A stretch of 19,717 nt of DNA from DASTYK01 sp964430275 (lineage in GTDB: Bacteria; Gemmatimonadota; Gemmatimonadetes; Longimicrobiales; RSA9), in NCBI GenBank assembly GCA_964430275.1, contig CAYSGF010000010.1, positions 1-19,717 on the forward strand, in the 5' to 3' direction. Made by a program: the position numbers and the translations under genes. The notes beneath the pieces are model-generated. The model saw nothing but the letters and a program-made list of their open reading frames with translations, made no database searches and was not told the DNA's origin. Shown piece by piece: positions 13,617 through 19,717 of this stretch (position 1 is the stretch's first letter; every line of letters begins with the position of its first letter).

Positions 13617-15424
13617 ACGAGCTCCCATGCATCGAAGAACGAGCGCAGAGCCGCGGCTCCTGCCGGTGGCCTTGCGAGCCCGGGCGCGTGCAGCACGTGT
13701 GCGGCCGAAACGGGCCGCGCGGCACGCGCACGGTTCACGATCACACCTGCTTCCGGGATCGTCGCCGCCCGCAGTGCCGCGCGCAACCGCTCGGTCTCGG
13801 CAAGCACCATCGGTTCGTCGAGCGTGACGACGAACACAGCAGCGCGTTGCGGATCCGCCAGCGTGGAACGGAGCACTTTCAGCCGTTTCGCAAAGCCTAG
13901 CACCCGCGCGGAGACGTCGTCAAGCGAACCCGCACCGCCGTGGTGCAGCAGAATCCGCAACAGCGCATGCGCCCAGTCGAGCGCGAGCCCGGGCATCTCG
14001 AGCAGCCGCAGGAAGTGACCGGTTGGCGCCGTGTCGATGACGAGTGTTTCGTCGCCGTCGATCGAGTCGAGAATGCGATCCAGCGACACGATCTCGTCGA
14101 TGCCGAGCGGCGCGAGGTCGAGTGCGGATTCGATGACGCGCCGGTCGAGCACCGCGCCTTCCTCGAGTCCGACGCCGCCGAACACGGCGCGCACCTCCTC
14201 GCGATACTCACTGCGCCATTCCTCGAGCGCAGTGGGCGCGTCCACCTGCTGCGCGCGCAGACACGCATCGATCCGGACAGGCGCGTCACCGATGGGCGTG
14301 CCGAACAGCTCGCTCAGCGAACCGGCCGGGTCGGTGCTGTGCAGCGCTACCTGGCGGTCGGCGGCTAGGCCGAGGGCCGCGGCAGCCGCGCAGGTGGACT
14401 TCCCGACACCGCCTTTGCCGGCGAACCACAGCAGGCGCCATGGCTGCCGGGACAGCCAGCGTGCAGCCGAGCGAGTGCCTGTCACGGGGGGAGGCGCCGC
14501 GCCGTCTGCGGCATTGCCCGGCACCTCTGTCGCTGTGCCGGCGTCCGGCCGCGTGGAGCGTGCGAGGGTACGCAGTCCCTGGCAGCCGGTCGTCTGCCCG
14601 AGCAGGGGCACGGTGATACGGGCAGCGGGTCCTGACGGAACCCGCAGTGGCGCGGCCGGGCCCGTCGTCACGAAGGCAGCGACGCGCAGTCCTCGCCGGG
14701 CGAGCTCATCGGTCAGCCGCTCGGTCTCCGCGCGTACCAGCTCCCCGGAGCGATAGACGACGACGAAGACGGACTCGTCCAGCAGCCGATCCAGGTCCGC
14801 GATGTCGCGCTCGATCTCGTCGAGAACGCGCTCGCCCTGGAGGCGCATCGGCACGTGCATGAGCGATGACGCAACGACGGCTGCCTTGCGGGCCATCGCC
14901 CGCAAGGTCCCCACCCAGCTGGCGAGTGCCGTGCCCGCTTCGAGCAGTCTGAGCGTGTGACCGGTCGGCGCAGTGTCCACGATGATGCGCTGGACCACGC
15001 CGCGCGTGCGCGCGGCAGCGAGCTGCACGAGCCGCAGTGCGCCCATGGCCTCGTCGACCCCGGGCACTGCGAGGGCAAGGATCGCGTCGATATCCGCCTG
15101 CGCGAGGTAGGTCCCGCGCTCGACGATCTCCGCCAGTGCGGGGCGGCGCGGCTCGAGCCAGCGCTCTGCCCAGCTGCGGGCTTCGAATGCCTCCAGCGTC
15201 AGCGCATCGGTGCACGGGGATGGCGCCGGCGCCCCGCCGGCGAGCGCCACACCGAACAGGTCACCCAGCGATTCGGCGGGGTCCGTAGTGATGAGATGGG
15301 TCGTGGCGCCGGCATCCGCCGAGGCGAGAGCGAGAGCACCGGCCGTCGTCGTCTTGCCGACACCGCCCTTGCCGACGACGAACACGCAGGGCGCGTCTCC
15401 GAATCCCGTGAGCAGGTCGTGCAA
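13613..15424 (-). CDS. Tandem ArsA/Get3-type ATPase inside the gas-vesicle operon
   Basis: The 603-aa protein holds two ArsA/Get3-like P-loop ATPase units joined by a Pro/Ala-rich linker (about residues 285-325). Each has a deviant Walker A (GKGGVGKTT 18-26; GKGGVGKST 336-344), a DPA-type switch I (DPAESL; DPAGSL) and the family hallmark switch II DTAPTGH followed by LRLL (150-160; 464-474). ArsA pumps arsenite with ArsB, while Get3 escorts hydrophobic tail-anchored proteins. No CXXC zinc motif and no obvious metal-binding Cys set is present, and there is no arsenic gene nearby, so arsenite transport is unlikely. The start is TTG at 15424, 6 bases after gvpG; the P-loop position rules out a much later start. 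The stop overlaps gvpL (GTGA). A chaperone role for GvpA-family subunits is inferred. Confidence 0.93.
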   Translation of the reverse strand: MHDLLTGFGDAPCVFVVGKGGVGKTTTAGALALASADAGATTHLITTDPAESLGDLFGVALAGGAPAPSPCTDALTLEAFEARSWAERWLEPRRPALAEIVERGTYLAQADIDAILALAVPGVDEAMGALRLVQLAAARTRGVVQRIIVDTAPTGHTLRLLEAGTALASWVGTLRAMARKAAVVASSLMHVPMRLQGERVLDEIERDIADLDRLLDESVFVVVYRSGELVRAETERLTDELARRGLRVAAFVTTGPAAPLRVPSGPAARITVPLLGQTTGCQGLRTLARSTRPDAGTATEVPGNAADGAAPPPVTGTRSAARWLSRQPWRLLWFAGKGGVGKSTCAAAAALGLAADRQVALHSTDPAGSLSELFGTPIGDAPVRIDACLRAQQVDAPTALEEWRSEYREEVRAVFGGVGLEEGAVLDRRVIESALDLAPLGIDEIVSLDRILDSIDGDETLVIDTAPTGHFLRLLEMPGLALDWAHALLRILLHHGGAGSLDDVSARVLGFAKRLKVLRSTLADPQRAAVFVVTLDEPMVLAETERLRAALRAATIPEAGVIVNRARAARPVSAAHVLHAPGLARPPAGAAALRSFFDAWELV

Positions 15425-15430
15425 GCAAGC

Positions 15431-15847
15431 CTACTCCCAGTCCAGATTGAGCTCGACGTCAGCGCCGCCCTTCGGGTCGGCGACCCGGGGCGCCTTGTCG
15501 GCGGCCTCGTCAGCGCCCGTCGCGGTCGCCTGCGGGTCGCTCTCCGGCTCAGCCGCAGGCTGCTGCTGCACGCGAACCAGCCCGCCGGAGACGCCCATCC
15601 CGAGGTGCTCGCGCCAGCTCCGGATATCCCGCAGTCGCTGCATCAGCGCCGCCTCTTCCGCAGTGTAGGCGGTATCATCGATCTCGCCCAGCTCCAGGCG
15701 CAGCTGCAGCTCGAGCAGCTCGGCCTTCACCGCCGTGTCGTCCGTCAGCTCCTCACGCACCACGCCGTCGATCTGCTCGAGCGAAAAGTCCACCAGGAAG
15801 CGCGGACCGGTGTAGGGCCAGAACAGCAGGTGCTTGAGCAGGCCCAT
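15431..15847 (-). CDS. gvpG: GvpG, gas-vesicle assembly protein with acidic tail
   Basis: GvpG is a small helical accessory protein of gas-vesicle assembly, found beside GvpF and GvpL. The 138-aa product has the family start (MGLLKHLLFWPYTGPRF), then a helical core at about residues 20-80, with LEQIDGVVREEL and a GEIDDTAYTAEEAALMQRL segment typical of GvpG. Residues about 95-138 form an acidic, low-complexity tail (PAAEPESDPQATATGADEAA) longer than in most members. The ATG at 15847 has no clear ribosome-binding site and follows a repeat-rich spacer. The stop is 6 bases before the ATPase start. Confidence 0.88.
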   Translation of the reverse strand: MGLLKHLLFWPYTGPRFLVDFSLEQIDGVVREELTDDTAVKAELLELQLRLELGEIDDTAYTAEEAALMQRLRDIRSWREHLGMGVSGGLVRVQQQPAAEPESDPQATATGADEAADKAPRVADPKGGADVELNLDWE

Positions 15848-15865
15848 GGGGCTAACGGCCCGGAC

Positions 15866-15922
15866 GCGGAAGCGGAAGCGGAAGGCGGTGCGGGAGCGGA
15901 AGCCGGTGCGGGAGCGGAAGCC
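15866..15922. repeat. Short tandem repeats between gvpF and gvpG
   Basis: Three copies of GCGGAA (15866-15883) are followed by two perfect 18-bp units GGTGCGGGAGCGGAAGCC (15887-15904, 15905-15922). Read on the minus strand in the gvpF frame, past its TAG stop, they encode a Pro/Ala/Ser-rich tail (PASAPAP repeats) that stays open to the gvpG start. Both units are multiples of three. Confidence 0.8.
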
Positions 15923-15972
15923 GGGGGGCGGGCGTGCGGGTGCCGCGTGGCGCCGGCCCTGGGGACGGCTCG

Positions 15973-16782
15973 CTACGCATCGGCGCGCTCCAGGCGGAGC
16001 TTGATGTTGACGAAATTGTAGGGCGGCCAGGGTCCGGTGTACTTGAAGGACAACTGTTCCTCGTACTTGCGGCTGAGCGCCTTGACGGCCTCATCGAACT
16101 CCTGCTCGCGGGAGCGCTCGACCAGGTAGGCGGCGTTCATGATCATGCGGTCGCCGATGGGCTTGTTCGAGCGGCTTGCCACGGCGACAGGCTTGAGCGA
16201 CTGATGGATGTCGACGACGTACCCGTTGGCCGCGGACTCGAGCGCCGCCTCGATGAGGCGGCCGAGCTGCATGCGTGCGAAATACGTGGAGCTCTGGGCA
16301 TTTCCGGTGATTTCCTGCTTGAGGCGCCGGATCTCCTCATCGCTCTCCTCGAGCCGGGAGATTACCTTGTCGCGGTCCCAGAGCACCTTCAGGCCGAACT
16401 CGATCTTGTCATTCATCTTCTCGAGCACGTCATCGAATGCGCGGTACGTCGACTTCAGCAGCTCGATGATGTCGTCGCGCGTGCGGAAGATGGTGCCGAA
16501 TGACATCGGAATGACCGTATGCTCGCGCATTACGGTCTCGTTGACGAGCTCGTGCGCGAGGACGTTCTCGCGCGTGGGATCGTAGATGCGGATCGGCGTG
16601 TCACTTACGATGGCCGCCAGGTCCCGGTGATGGACCGTGTAGACCCGATTCCCGCCCTCGCCGATGCCGATCGGTCCGAAATCCCGCTCTTCGGCCGACT
16701 TGATGATGCAGTAGACGTACTTGCCCTCGTCGGCGGCGCTGGTTGACGTCGGTTCCTGGAGCTGGTCGACCTGGTTGTCCAT
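15973..16782 (-). CDS. gvpF: GvpF/GvpL-family protein, GvpF position (first gene of the gas-vesicle operon)
   Basis: This is a gas-vesicle assembly factor, 269 aa, the most canonical of the three F/L copies. Visible: a short disordered N-terminus (1-20), KYVYCIIKSAE, IVSDTPI, the signature segment HELVNETVMREHTVIPMSFG followed by TIF, a long helical region with FGLKVLWDRDKVI, and the C-terminal YTGPWPPYNFVNIKLRLE. The ATG at 16782 has only a weak GAGG two bases upstream. It is followed by a 125-base repeat-bearing spacer and gvpG, giving the F-G order known from Bacillus megaterium. The operon promoter should lie in 16783-17021, but no convincing -35/-10 pair is visible. Confidence 0.93.
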   Translation of the reverse strand: MDNQVDQLQEPTSTSAADEGKYVYCIIKSAEERDFGPIGIGEGGNRVYTVHHRDLAAIVSDTPIRIYDPTRENVLAHELVNETVMREHTVIPMSFGTIFRTRDDIIELLKSTYRAFDDVLEKMNDKIEFGLKVLWDRDKVISRLEESDEEIRRLKQEITGNAQSSTYFARMQLGRLIEAALESAANGYVVDIHQSLKPVAVASRSNKPIGDRMIMNAAYLVERSREQEFDEAVKALSRKYEEQLSFKYTGPWPPYNFVNIKLRLERADA

Positions 16783-16901
16783 GGCCTCGGGGCTCGGGCG
16801 CGGGGCGGGGAGTCCTCCACGCTTGGTTGCATGTGAATGTGATCGCGCTGGACGACAGGCGGCGGAACGCCGGCCGCAAGCTATCGGTAAGGAGAAAGCC
16901 C

Positions 16902-16931
16902 ATGCAAGTTACGGGCGCAGGTGATGTCTGA
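16902..16931 (+). CDS. Micro-ORF, possible leader peptide (9 codons)
   Basis: AAGGAG (16889-16894) lies 7 bases before an ATG that opens a 9-residue frame MQVTGAGDV ending in TGA. The ribosome-binding site is better than that of most genes here. The frame's second half lies inside the hairpin at 16913-16943. It may be a regulatory leader peptide for the downstream lipoprotein-kinase genes, a remnant of a lost gene, or chance. Confidence 0.3.
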   Translation: MQVTGAGDV

Positions 16932-16943
16932 GAGACCTGCCCC
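16913..16943 (+). other. Leader hairpin
   Basis: GCAGGT (16917-16922) pairs with ACCTGC (16935-16940), extended after a one-base bulge by GGG (16913-16915) with CCC (16941-16943). An alternative inner stem GTCT/AGAC (16926-16929 with 16933-16936) competes with it. The stop codon of the micro-ORF lies in the loop. No T-run follows. Confidence 0.4.
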
Positions 16944-16948
16944 CGGCC

Positions 16949-16965
16949 CGCGGATTGCATCCGCG
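16949..16965. promoter_or_regulatory. Perfect inverted repeat, possible operator
   Basis: CGCGGAT (16949-16955) and ATCCGCG (16959-16965) form a perfect 7-bp inverted repeat around TGC. It lies 57 bases before the lipoprotein start. It could be a dimeric regulator site or an RNA hairpin; no T-tract supports termination. Confidence 0.4.
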
Positions 16966-17021
16966 CGCAAGGGTTCACCAGCATGTCGGGGCGGCTGCGG
17001 CTGTCGGCGGAGGAAGAGACC

Positions 17022-17609
17022 ATGAGGCGAGCGCGGTCGATCGCGGCGGCTATACTACTCGGAACGGCGGCGTGCGCCTCGATGCGGGCCGCACTGCCGT
17101 CGCCGACACCGCAGGAGCGGATGGATGCGGCGCTCGCCATGGCGGAGGCGGGCGACTACGGCAGTGCGATGGTCGTCCTGGACTCGATCTACCGGTCGCA
17201 CTGGAGCCGGGACGTCGGCCTGCACGCCCTGCTGGACCTCGCGGCACTCACGCTTGACCCGCGCAACCCGGACCGCTCGCTTTGGCGGAGTGCCGACTAC
17301 TCGGCCCGTCTGATTGGACTACCGAATGCACCACCGCATTTACTGCCCGTTGCCCGTTCCATGTACCTCGTCTCGGTCGAGCTCGGTGCGCTCGAAGAGC
17401 AGCGGGTGGCCGCGGAGGCAGCGCGTGACACGGCGGAAGCCATTGTCGCCCGCACGTTGCCTCGTTATACCGGCCAGAGTGTACCGGCGCAGCTGTCCGC
17501 GCTGGCGCGCGAGCGTGACGAGCTGTTGCAGCGGGTTGCAGGGCTCGAGCAGCAGCTGCGGGACACGACGTCGGAGCTGGAGCGCGTCCGTCGAACCCTC
17601 AAGCCATAA
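17022..17609 (+). CDS. Lipoprotein-like exported protein with helical repeats and C-terminal coiled coil
   Basis: The 195-aa product starts with a signal peptide (MRRARSIAAAILLGTAAC); the Cys at residue 18 is a possible lipidation site, though the TAAC box is not perfect. The middle (about 35-110) looks like TPR-type helices (RMDAALAMAEAGDYGSAMVV), and residues about 150-190 are a coiled coil (LARERDELLQRVAGLEQQLR). The open frame begins at 16983, but ATG 17022 follows GGAGGAAGAG and directly precedes the signal peptide. The next gene, a membrane sensor kinase, starts 9 bases after the stop. A periplasmic lipoprotein encoded beside a kinase recalls QseG with QseE/GlrK, so an accessory sensor role is plausible. 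No sequence link to QseG is claimed. Confidence 0.8.
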   Translation: MRRARSIAAAILLGTAACASMRAALPSPTPQERMDAALAMAEAGDYGSAMVVLDSIYRSHWSRDVGLHALLDLAALTLDPRNPDRSLWRSADYSARLIGLPNAPPHLLPVARSMYLVSVELGALEEQRVAAEAARDTAEAIVARTLPRYTGQSVPAQLSALARERDELLQRVAGLEQQLRDTTSELERVRRTLKP

Positions 17610-17618
17610 CCGACGCGC

Positions 17619-19118
17619 ATGAGACTGCGCACGCGGCTGCTGCTGACCCTGGCGGGCATCGCCATTCTGCTGACGCTCCCGGCGCTGTACGGGATCACGC
17701 AGCACAAGCGGCTCGAGGACATCGTCTCGGTCACGCGCAACCGGCACGCAAGCGCGAGCCTGGCGCTCGGGCGACTGCAGGCCGAGCTGGCGGAGCTCGA
17801 CCGCGCCGAGCGCTCCTATATCGTCACCTTCGCGCCCCAGGCGCGCGCGCAGATCGAGAGTGCGCTGGCCGATGCGCGCGCGCAGCTCGAAAGCCTGGCC
17901 AGCTCCGGCTATCAGGAATCGACGGACCGCGTGCCGCTCGACTCGATCGCCGCGGAAACCACCCGGATCATGGCGCTGATCGACGCCGGCTCTGCGCAGG
18001 AAGCGACCGCGCTGTTCGAGCGGGTCAAACCCCTGTTTCCCGAGGCGGACGCCGCGCTCGACGGCGTGGCGGAAGAGATCACCGTCCGCAGCGGCGCAGA
18101 TCTCGAACTCGCGCAGGACATCAGCGAATCGGCAAGCGCGACGACACTGATCGCCCTGGTCGGTGCACTCGTCTTCACGATCCTGCTGGGCGGCTGGCTG
18201 ACGCGCACGGTCTTCACGCCGATGCACCGGTTGGGCGACGCCCTGACACGGGTGGCCGATGGCGCCCATCCCGCGCCGCCGGATCTGCCGTATGAGCGAC
18301 CGGACGAGATCGGCGACCTCGCCCGTTCCTTCCTGTGGATGAGCCAGCGGCTCCAGGAGCTGGATCGCATGAAGGCCGAGTTCATGAGCATCGCGACCCA
18401 CGAGCTGAAAACCCCGATCAACGTGATCTCCGGCTATGCGGAGCTGCTCGACGAGCGGCTGCTCGGTGAGATCACCGACAAGCAGGAAGTCGCCATTGCG
18501 TCGATCCGTGAGCAGACGCGCACGCTCTCCCAGCTGGTGAACGAGTTGCTCGACCTGAGTCGCCTCGAGGCGGGCGGGCTGCGCCTCGAGATCCAGCCGG
18601 TACCACTGCGGGATCTGTTCGAAAGCGTGGAGCGCGCCTTCGACGTGCTGTGCAGGCAGAAGGCGATCAACTTCGAAGTGGACATCTCCTCGTCGGTACC
18701 GGAGGCGATCCCGGGCGACGGCTCCCGGCTGCGCGACCAGGTGTTCGGCAACCTGATGTCGAATGCGATCAAGTTCACGCCCGAGGGCGGGCGCATCCGC
18801 CTGAGCGTGCGGCGCGCCCCTGACAACTTCGTCGTGGTCGAGGTCGCGGACAGCGGTCTGGGCATTCCCGACGACCAGCGGCCGCACATCTTCGACAAGT
18901 ACTATCAGGTGGGCGAGGCGGCGCGCAGCTCGGGCGCCGGGCTGGGACTCGCGATCGCGAACGAAGTCGTCGAGGCACACGGCGGCCGCATCGAGGTCGA
19001 CAGCGTGGTCGACCAGGGCACGACGTTCCGTGTCTGGCTGCCGGCGCGAGCGGAGCAGCTCGCCGCCGCGGCTGCCGCGGCCACTGCCGGAGAGAGGACC
19101 ACGCCGGCGAATGCCTGA
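17619..19118 (+). CDS. Membrane sensor histidine kinase (periplasmic helical sensor, HAMP, HisKA, HATPase)
   Basis: The 499-aa kinase has TM1 at about residues 7-27, a periplasmic helical-bundle-like sensor at 28-173, TM2 at about 174-196 and a HAMP linker at 197-250. HisKA follows with phospho-acceptor H261 in FMSIATHELKTP, then HATPase with NLMSNAIKF, DSGLGI (411-416) and GAGLGLAI (439-446). The tail is an Ala-rich stretch without motifs. There is no receiver domain and no response regulator gene adjacent in the window. It lies 9 bases after the lipoprotein-like gene and overlaps the flavoprotein gene by 8 bases, so the three are co-transcribed. It is transcribed divergently from the gas-vesicle operon; a role in its control is possible but unsupported. 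Confidence 0.93.
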   Translation: MRLRTRLLLTLAGIAILLTLPALYGITQHKRLEDIVSVTRNRHASASLALGRLQAELAELDRAERSYIVTFAPQARAQIESALADARAQLESLASSGYQESTDRVPLDSIAAETTRIMALIDAGSAQEATALFERVKPLFPEADAALDGVAEEITVRSGADLELAQDISESASATTLIALVGALVFTILLGGWLTRTVFTPMHRLGDALTRVADGAHPAPPDLPYERPDEIGDLARSFLWMSQRLQELDRMKAEFMSIATHELKTPINVISGYAELLDERLLGEITDKQEVAIASIREQTRTLSQLVNELLDLSRLEAGGLRLEIQPVPLRDLFESVERAFDVLCRQKAINFEVDISSSVPEAIPGDGSRLRDQVFGNLMSNAIKFTPEGGRIRLSVRRAPDNFVVVEVADSGLGIPDDQRPHIFDKYYQVGEAARSSGAGLGLAIANEVVEAHGGRIEVDSVVDQGTTFRVWLPARAEQLAAAAAAATAGERTTPANA

Positions 19119-19717
19119 GCCGGACCGTTGGGATGCCGTGGTCGTGGGGGGTGGAGTGGCCGGTCTCTCCGCCGCGTTGTGGCTGGCCCGCTACCGTCGG
19201 CGGGTCTGCGTCTATGACAGCGCCGAGCCGCGCAATGAGCCGGCATGGGCCGTACACGGGTATCCCGGTCTCGTCGATCCGACCCCCACAGAACTCAGGC
19301 GCCGTCTCTACGAGCAGGCGGTCGGCGCCGGCGCGTCTCATGTTTCCCGGCGCATCCGGCGCGTCAGCGGTGCACGCGATTCGTTCCGGATCGAAGTGGA
19401 AGGTGCCGATCCGGTGGTGGCGCGTCGGCTCGTTCTCGCCTACGGCCTGATCGACCGGCTTCCGGACGTTTCCGGGCTCGAACGCTTCTATGGCACATCC
19501 GTTTTCCACTGTCCGGACTGCGACGGTCCCTCGGTCCAGGGGTGCCGTGTCGGTGTGATCGGCTGGACGCGGCCAGCCGCCGCGCTCGCGCTCTACCTGC
19601 AGACCTGGGCCGACGACGTGGTGCTGCTCGCGCACGGTCACGAGGTCGAGCTGGCGGACAGCGCCCGCGCCGTACTGGCGGCGGCCGGCATTGCGACGCG
19701 TCCCGAGCGACTCCGCG
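19111..19717 (+). CDS. Thioredoxin-reductase-like FAD oxidoreductase (partial, 3' end off the window)
   Basis: About 202 codons are visible of an FAD/NAD(P)-dependent pyridine nucleotide-disulfide-type reductase. Residues 9-27 form the FAD-binding strand and loop (AVVVGGGVAGLSAALWLAR). LAYGLIDRLPDV (109-120) corresponds to the second FAD motif. CPDC at 134-137 occupies the place of the thioredoxin reductase redox cysteines (CATC). The NAD(P) loop (VGVIGWTRPAAALAL) lacks the usual GxGxxA pattern, so cofactor use may be altered. The ATG at 19111 overlaps the kinase stop by 8 bases; no strong ribosome-binding site is seen, in keeping with coupling. The roughly 100 missing C-terminal residues would complete a family length near 300. 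Confidence 0.88.
   Translation, partial: MPEPDRWDAVVVGGGVAGLSAALWLARYRRRVCVYDSAEPRNEPAWAVHGYPGLVDPTPTELRRRLYEQAVGAGASHVSRRIRRVSGARDSFRIEVEGADPVVARRLVLAYGLIDRLPDVSGLERFYGTSVFHCPDCDGPSVQGCRVGVIGWTRPAAALALYLQTWADDVVLLAHGHEVELADSARAVLAAAGIATRPERLR

Larger units (their letters stand above)
16783..17021. promoter_or_regulatory. Divergent intergenic region between the gas-vesicle operon and the lipoprotein-kinase unit
   Basis: These 239 bases separate two divergent transcription units and must hold at least one promoter. I see a tandem ATGTGA x2 (16831-16842), a micro-ORF with a good ribosome-binding site, a hairpin and a 7-bp-stem palindrome (listed separately). On the minus strand TTGCAT (16905-16910) and GATAGC (16883-16888) are 16 bases apart, a weak promoter-like pair. 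No strong sigma-70 or sigma-54 site is evident. Confidence 0.4.

Noticed and set aside
13613..15424. Arsenite efflux ATPase, or GvpN
   Set aside because: No arsB, arsR or arsC nearby and no evident metal-binding Cys triad. It is not GvpN because it has the ArsA/Get3 DTAPTGH switch rather than MoxR-type AAA+ motifs.
15866..15922. CRISPR array
   Set aside because: The units are 6 and 18 bp, contiguous without spacers, and read as a Pro/Ala/Ser coding-type repeat.
16860..16965. Known riboswitch (TPP, glycine, cyclic-di-GMP)
   Set aside because: The CTGAGA-like and GAGAGACC strings are suggestive, but the conserved cores of these classes are not present.
17340..18980. 546-aa minus-strand open frame
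   Set aside because: It is antisense to the lipoprotein-like gene and the membrane kinase with conserved H, N and G boxes; the product is an Arg-rich shadow.
1..19717. Insertion sequences, tRNA or rRNA genes
   Set aside because: No transposase motif, terminal inverted repeats with target duplications, or tRNA-like sequence was seen on either strand.

Overview
The window is a high-GC bacterial chromosome segment. It carries genes for alternative complex III (ActA/ActB), a LeuT-type transporter with small accessory peptides, a long gas-vesicle operon and several sensor kinases. GTG and TTG starts are frequent and genes are tightly coupled by ATGA, GTGA or TTGA overlaps. Together these suggest a Gemmatimonadota-like aerobic, probably aquatic or buoyant bacterium. 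That assignment is inference; there is no rRNA or marker gene here to test it.

Layout. (1) 1-3286, minus strand: the 5' part of an act operon, with pentaheme ActA followed by the Mo-oxidoreductase/Fe-S subunit ActB, which runs off the left edge. (2) 3287-4126: a mostly non-coding stretch holding one probable small secreted protein and a spaced 14-bp repeat. (3) 4127-6133, plus strand: a three-gene overlapping transporter unit made of a 64-aa single-TM peptide, a LeuT-like Na+ symporter, and a 53-aa MetS-like single-TM peptide. (4) 6199-16782, minus strand: what looks like one 12-gene transcription unit of about 10.6 kb ending at a hairpin terminator at 6167-6196. In transcription order it reads gvpF, gvpG, tandem ArsA/Get3-like ATPase, gvpL, gvpS-like, a third gvpF/L, gvpK, gvpJ, gvpA, a soluble GAF-PAS-PAS histidine kinase, a membrane-anchored endonuclease/exonuclease/phosphatase (EEP) protein, and a TPR-like protein. 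(5) 16783-17021: a divergent intergenic region with a micro-ORF, a hairpin and a strong palindrome. (6) 17022-19717, plus strand: a lipoprotein-like protein, a membrane histidine kinase, and a thioredoxin-reductase-like flavoprotein that runs off the right edge.

The most interesting unit is the gas-vesicle operon. Its order F-G-(x)-L-S-(x)-K-J matches the Bacillus megaterium gvp order as I know it, but the insertions are unusual. A two-domain ArsA/Get3-type ATPase sits between gvpG and gvpL and is translationally coupled to gvpL. No gvpN, gvpO or gvpC is present in the window. The main shell gene gvpA is last of the gvp genes rather than first, has a C-terminal coiled-coil-like extension, and its stop codon overlaps the start of a sensor kinase. 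A working model (inference) is that the ArsA-like ATPase acts as a chaperone or targeting factor for the very hydrophobic GvpA-family subunits, and that the kinase ties a sensory input to vesicle production.
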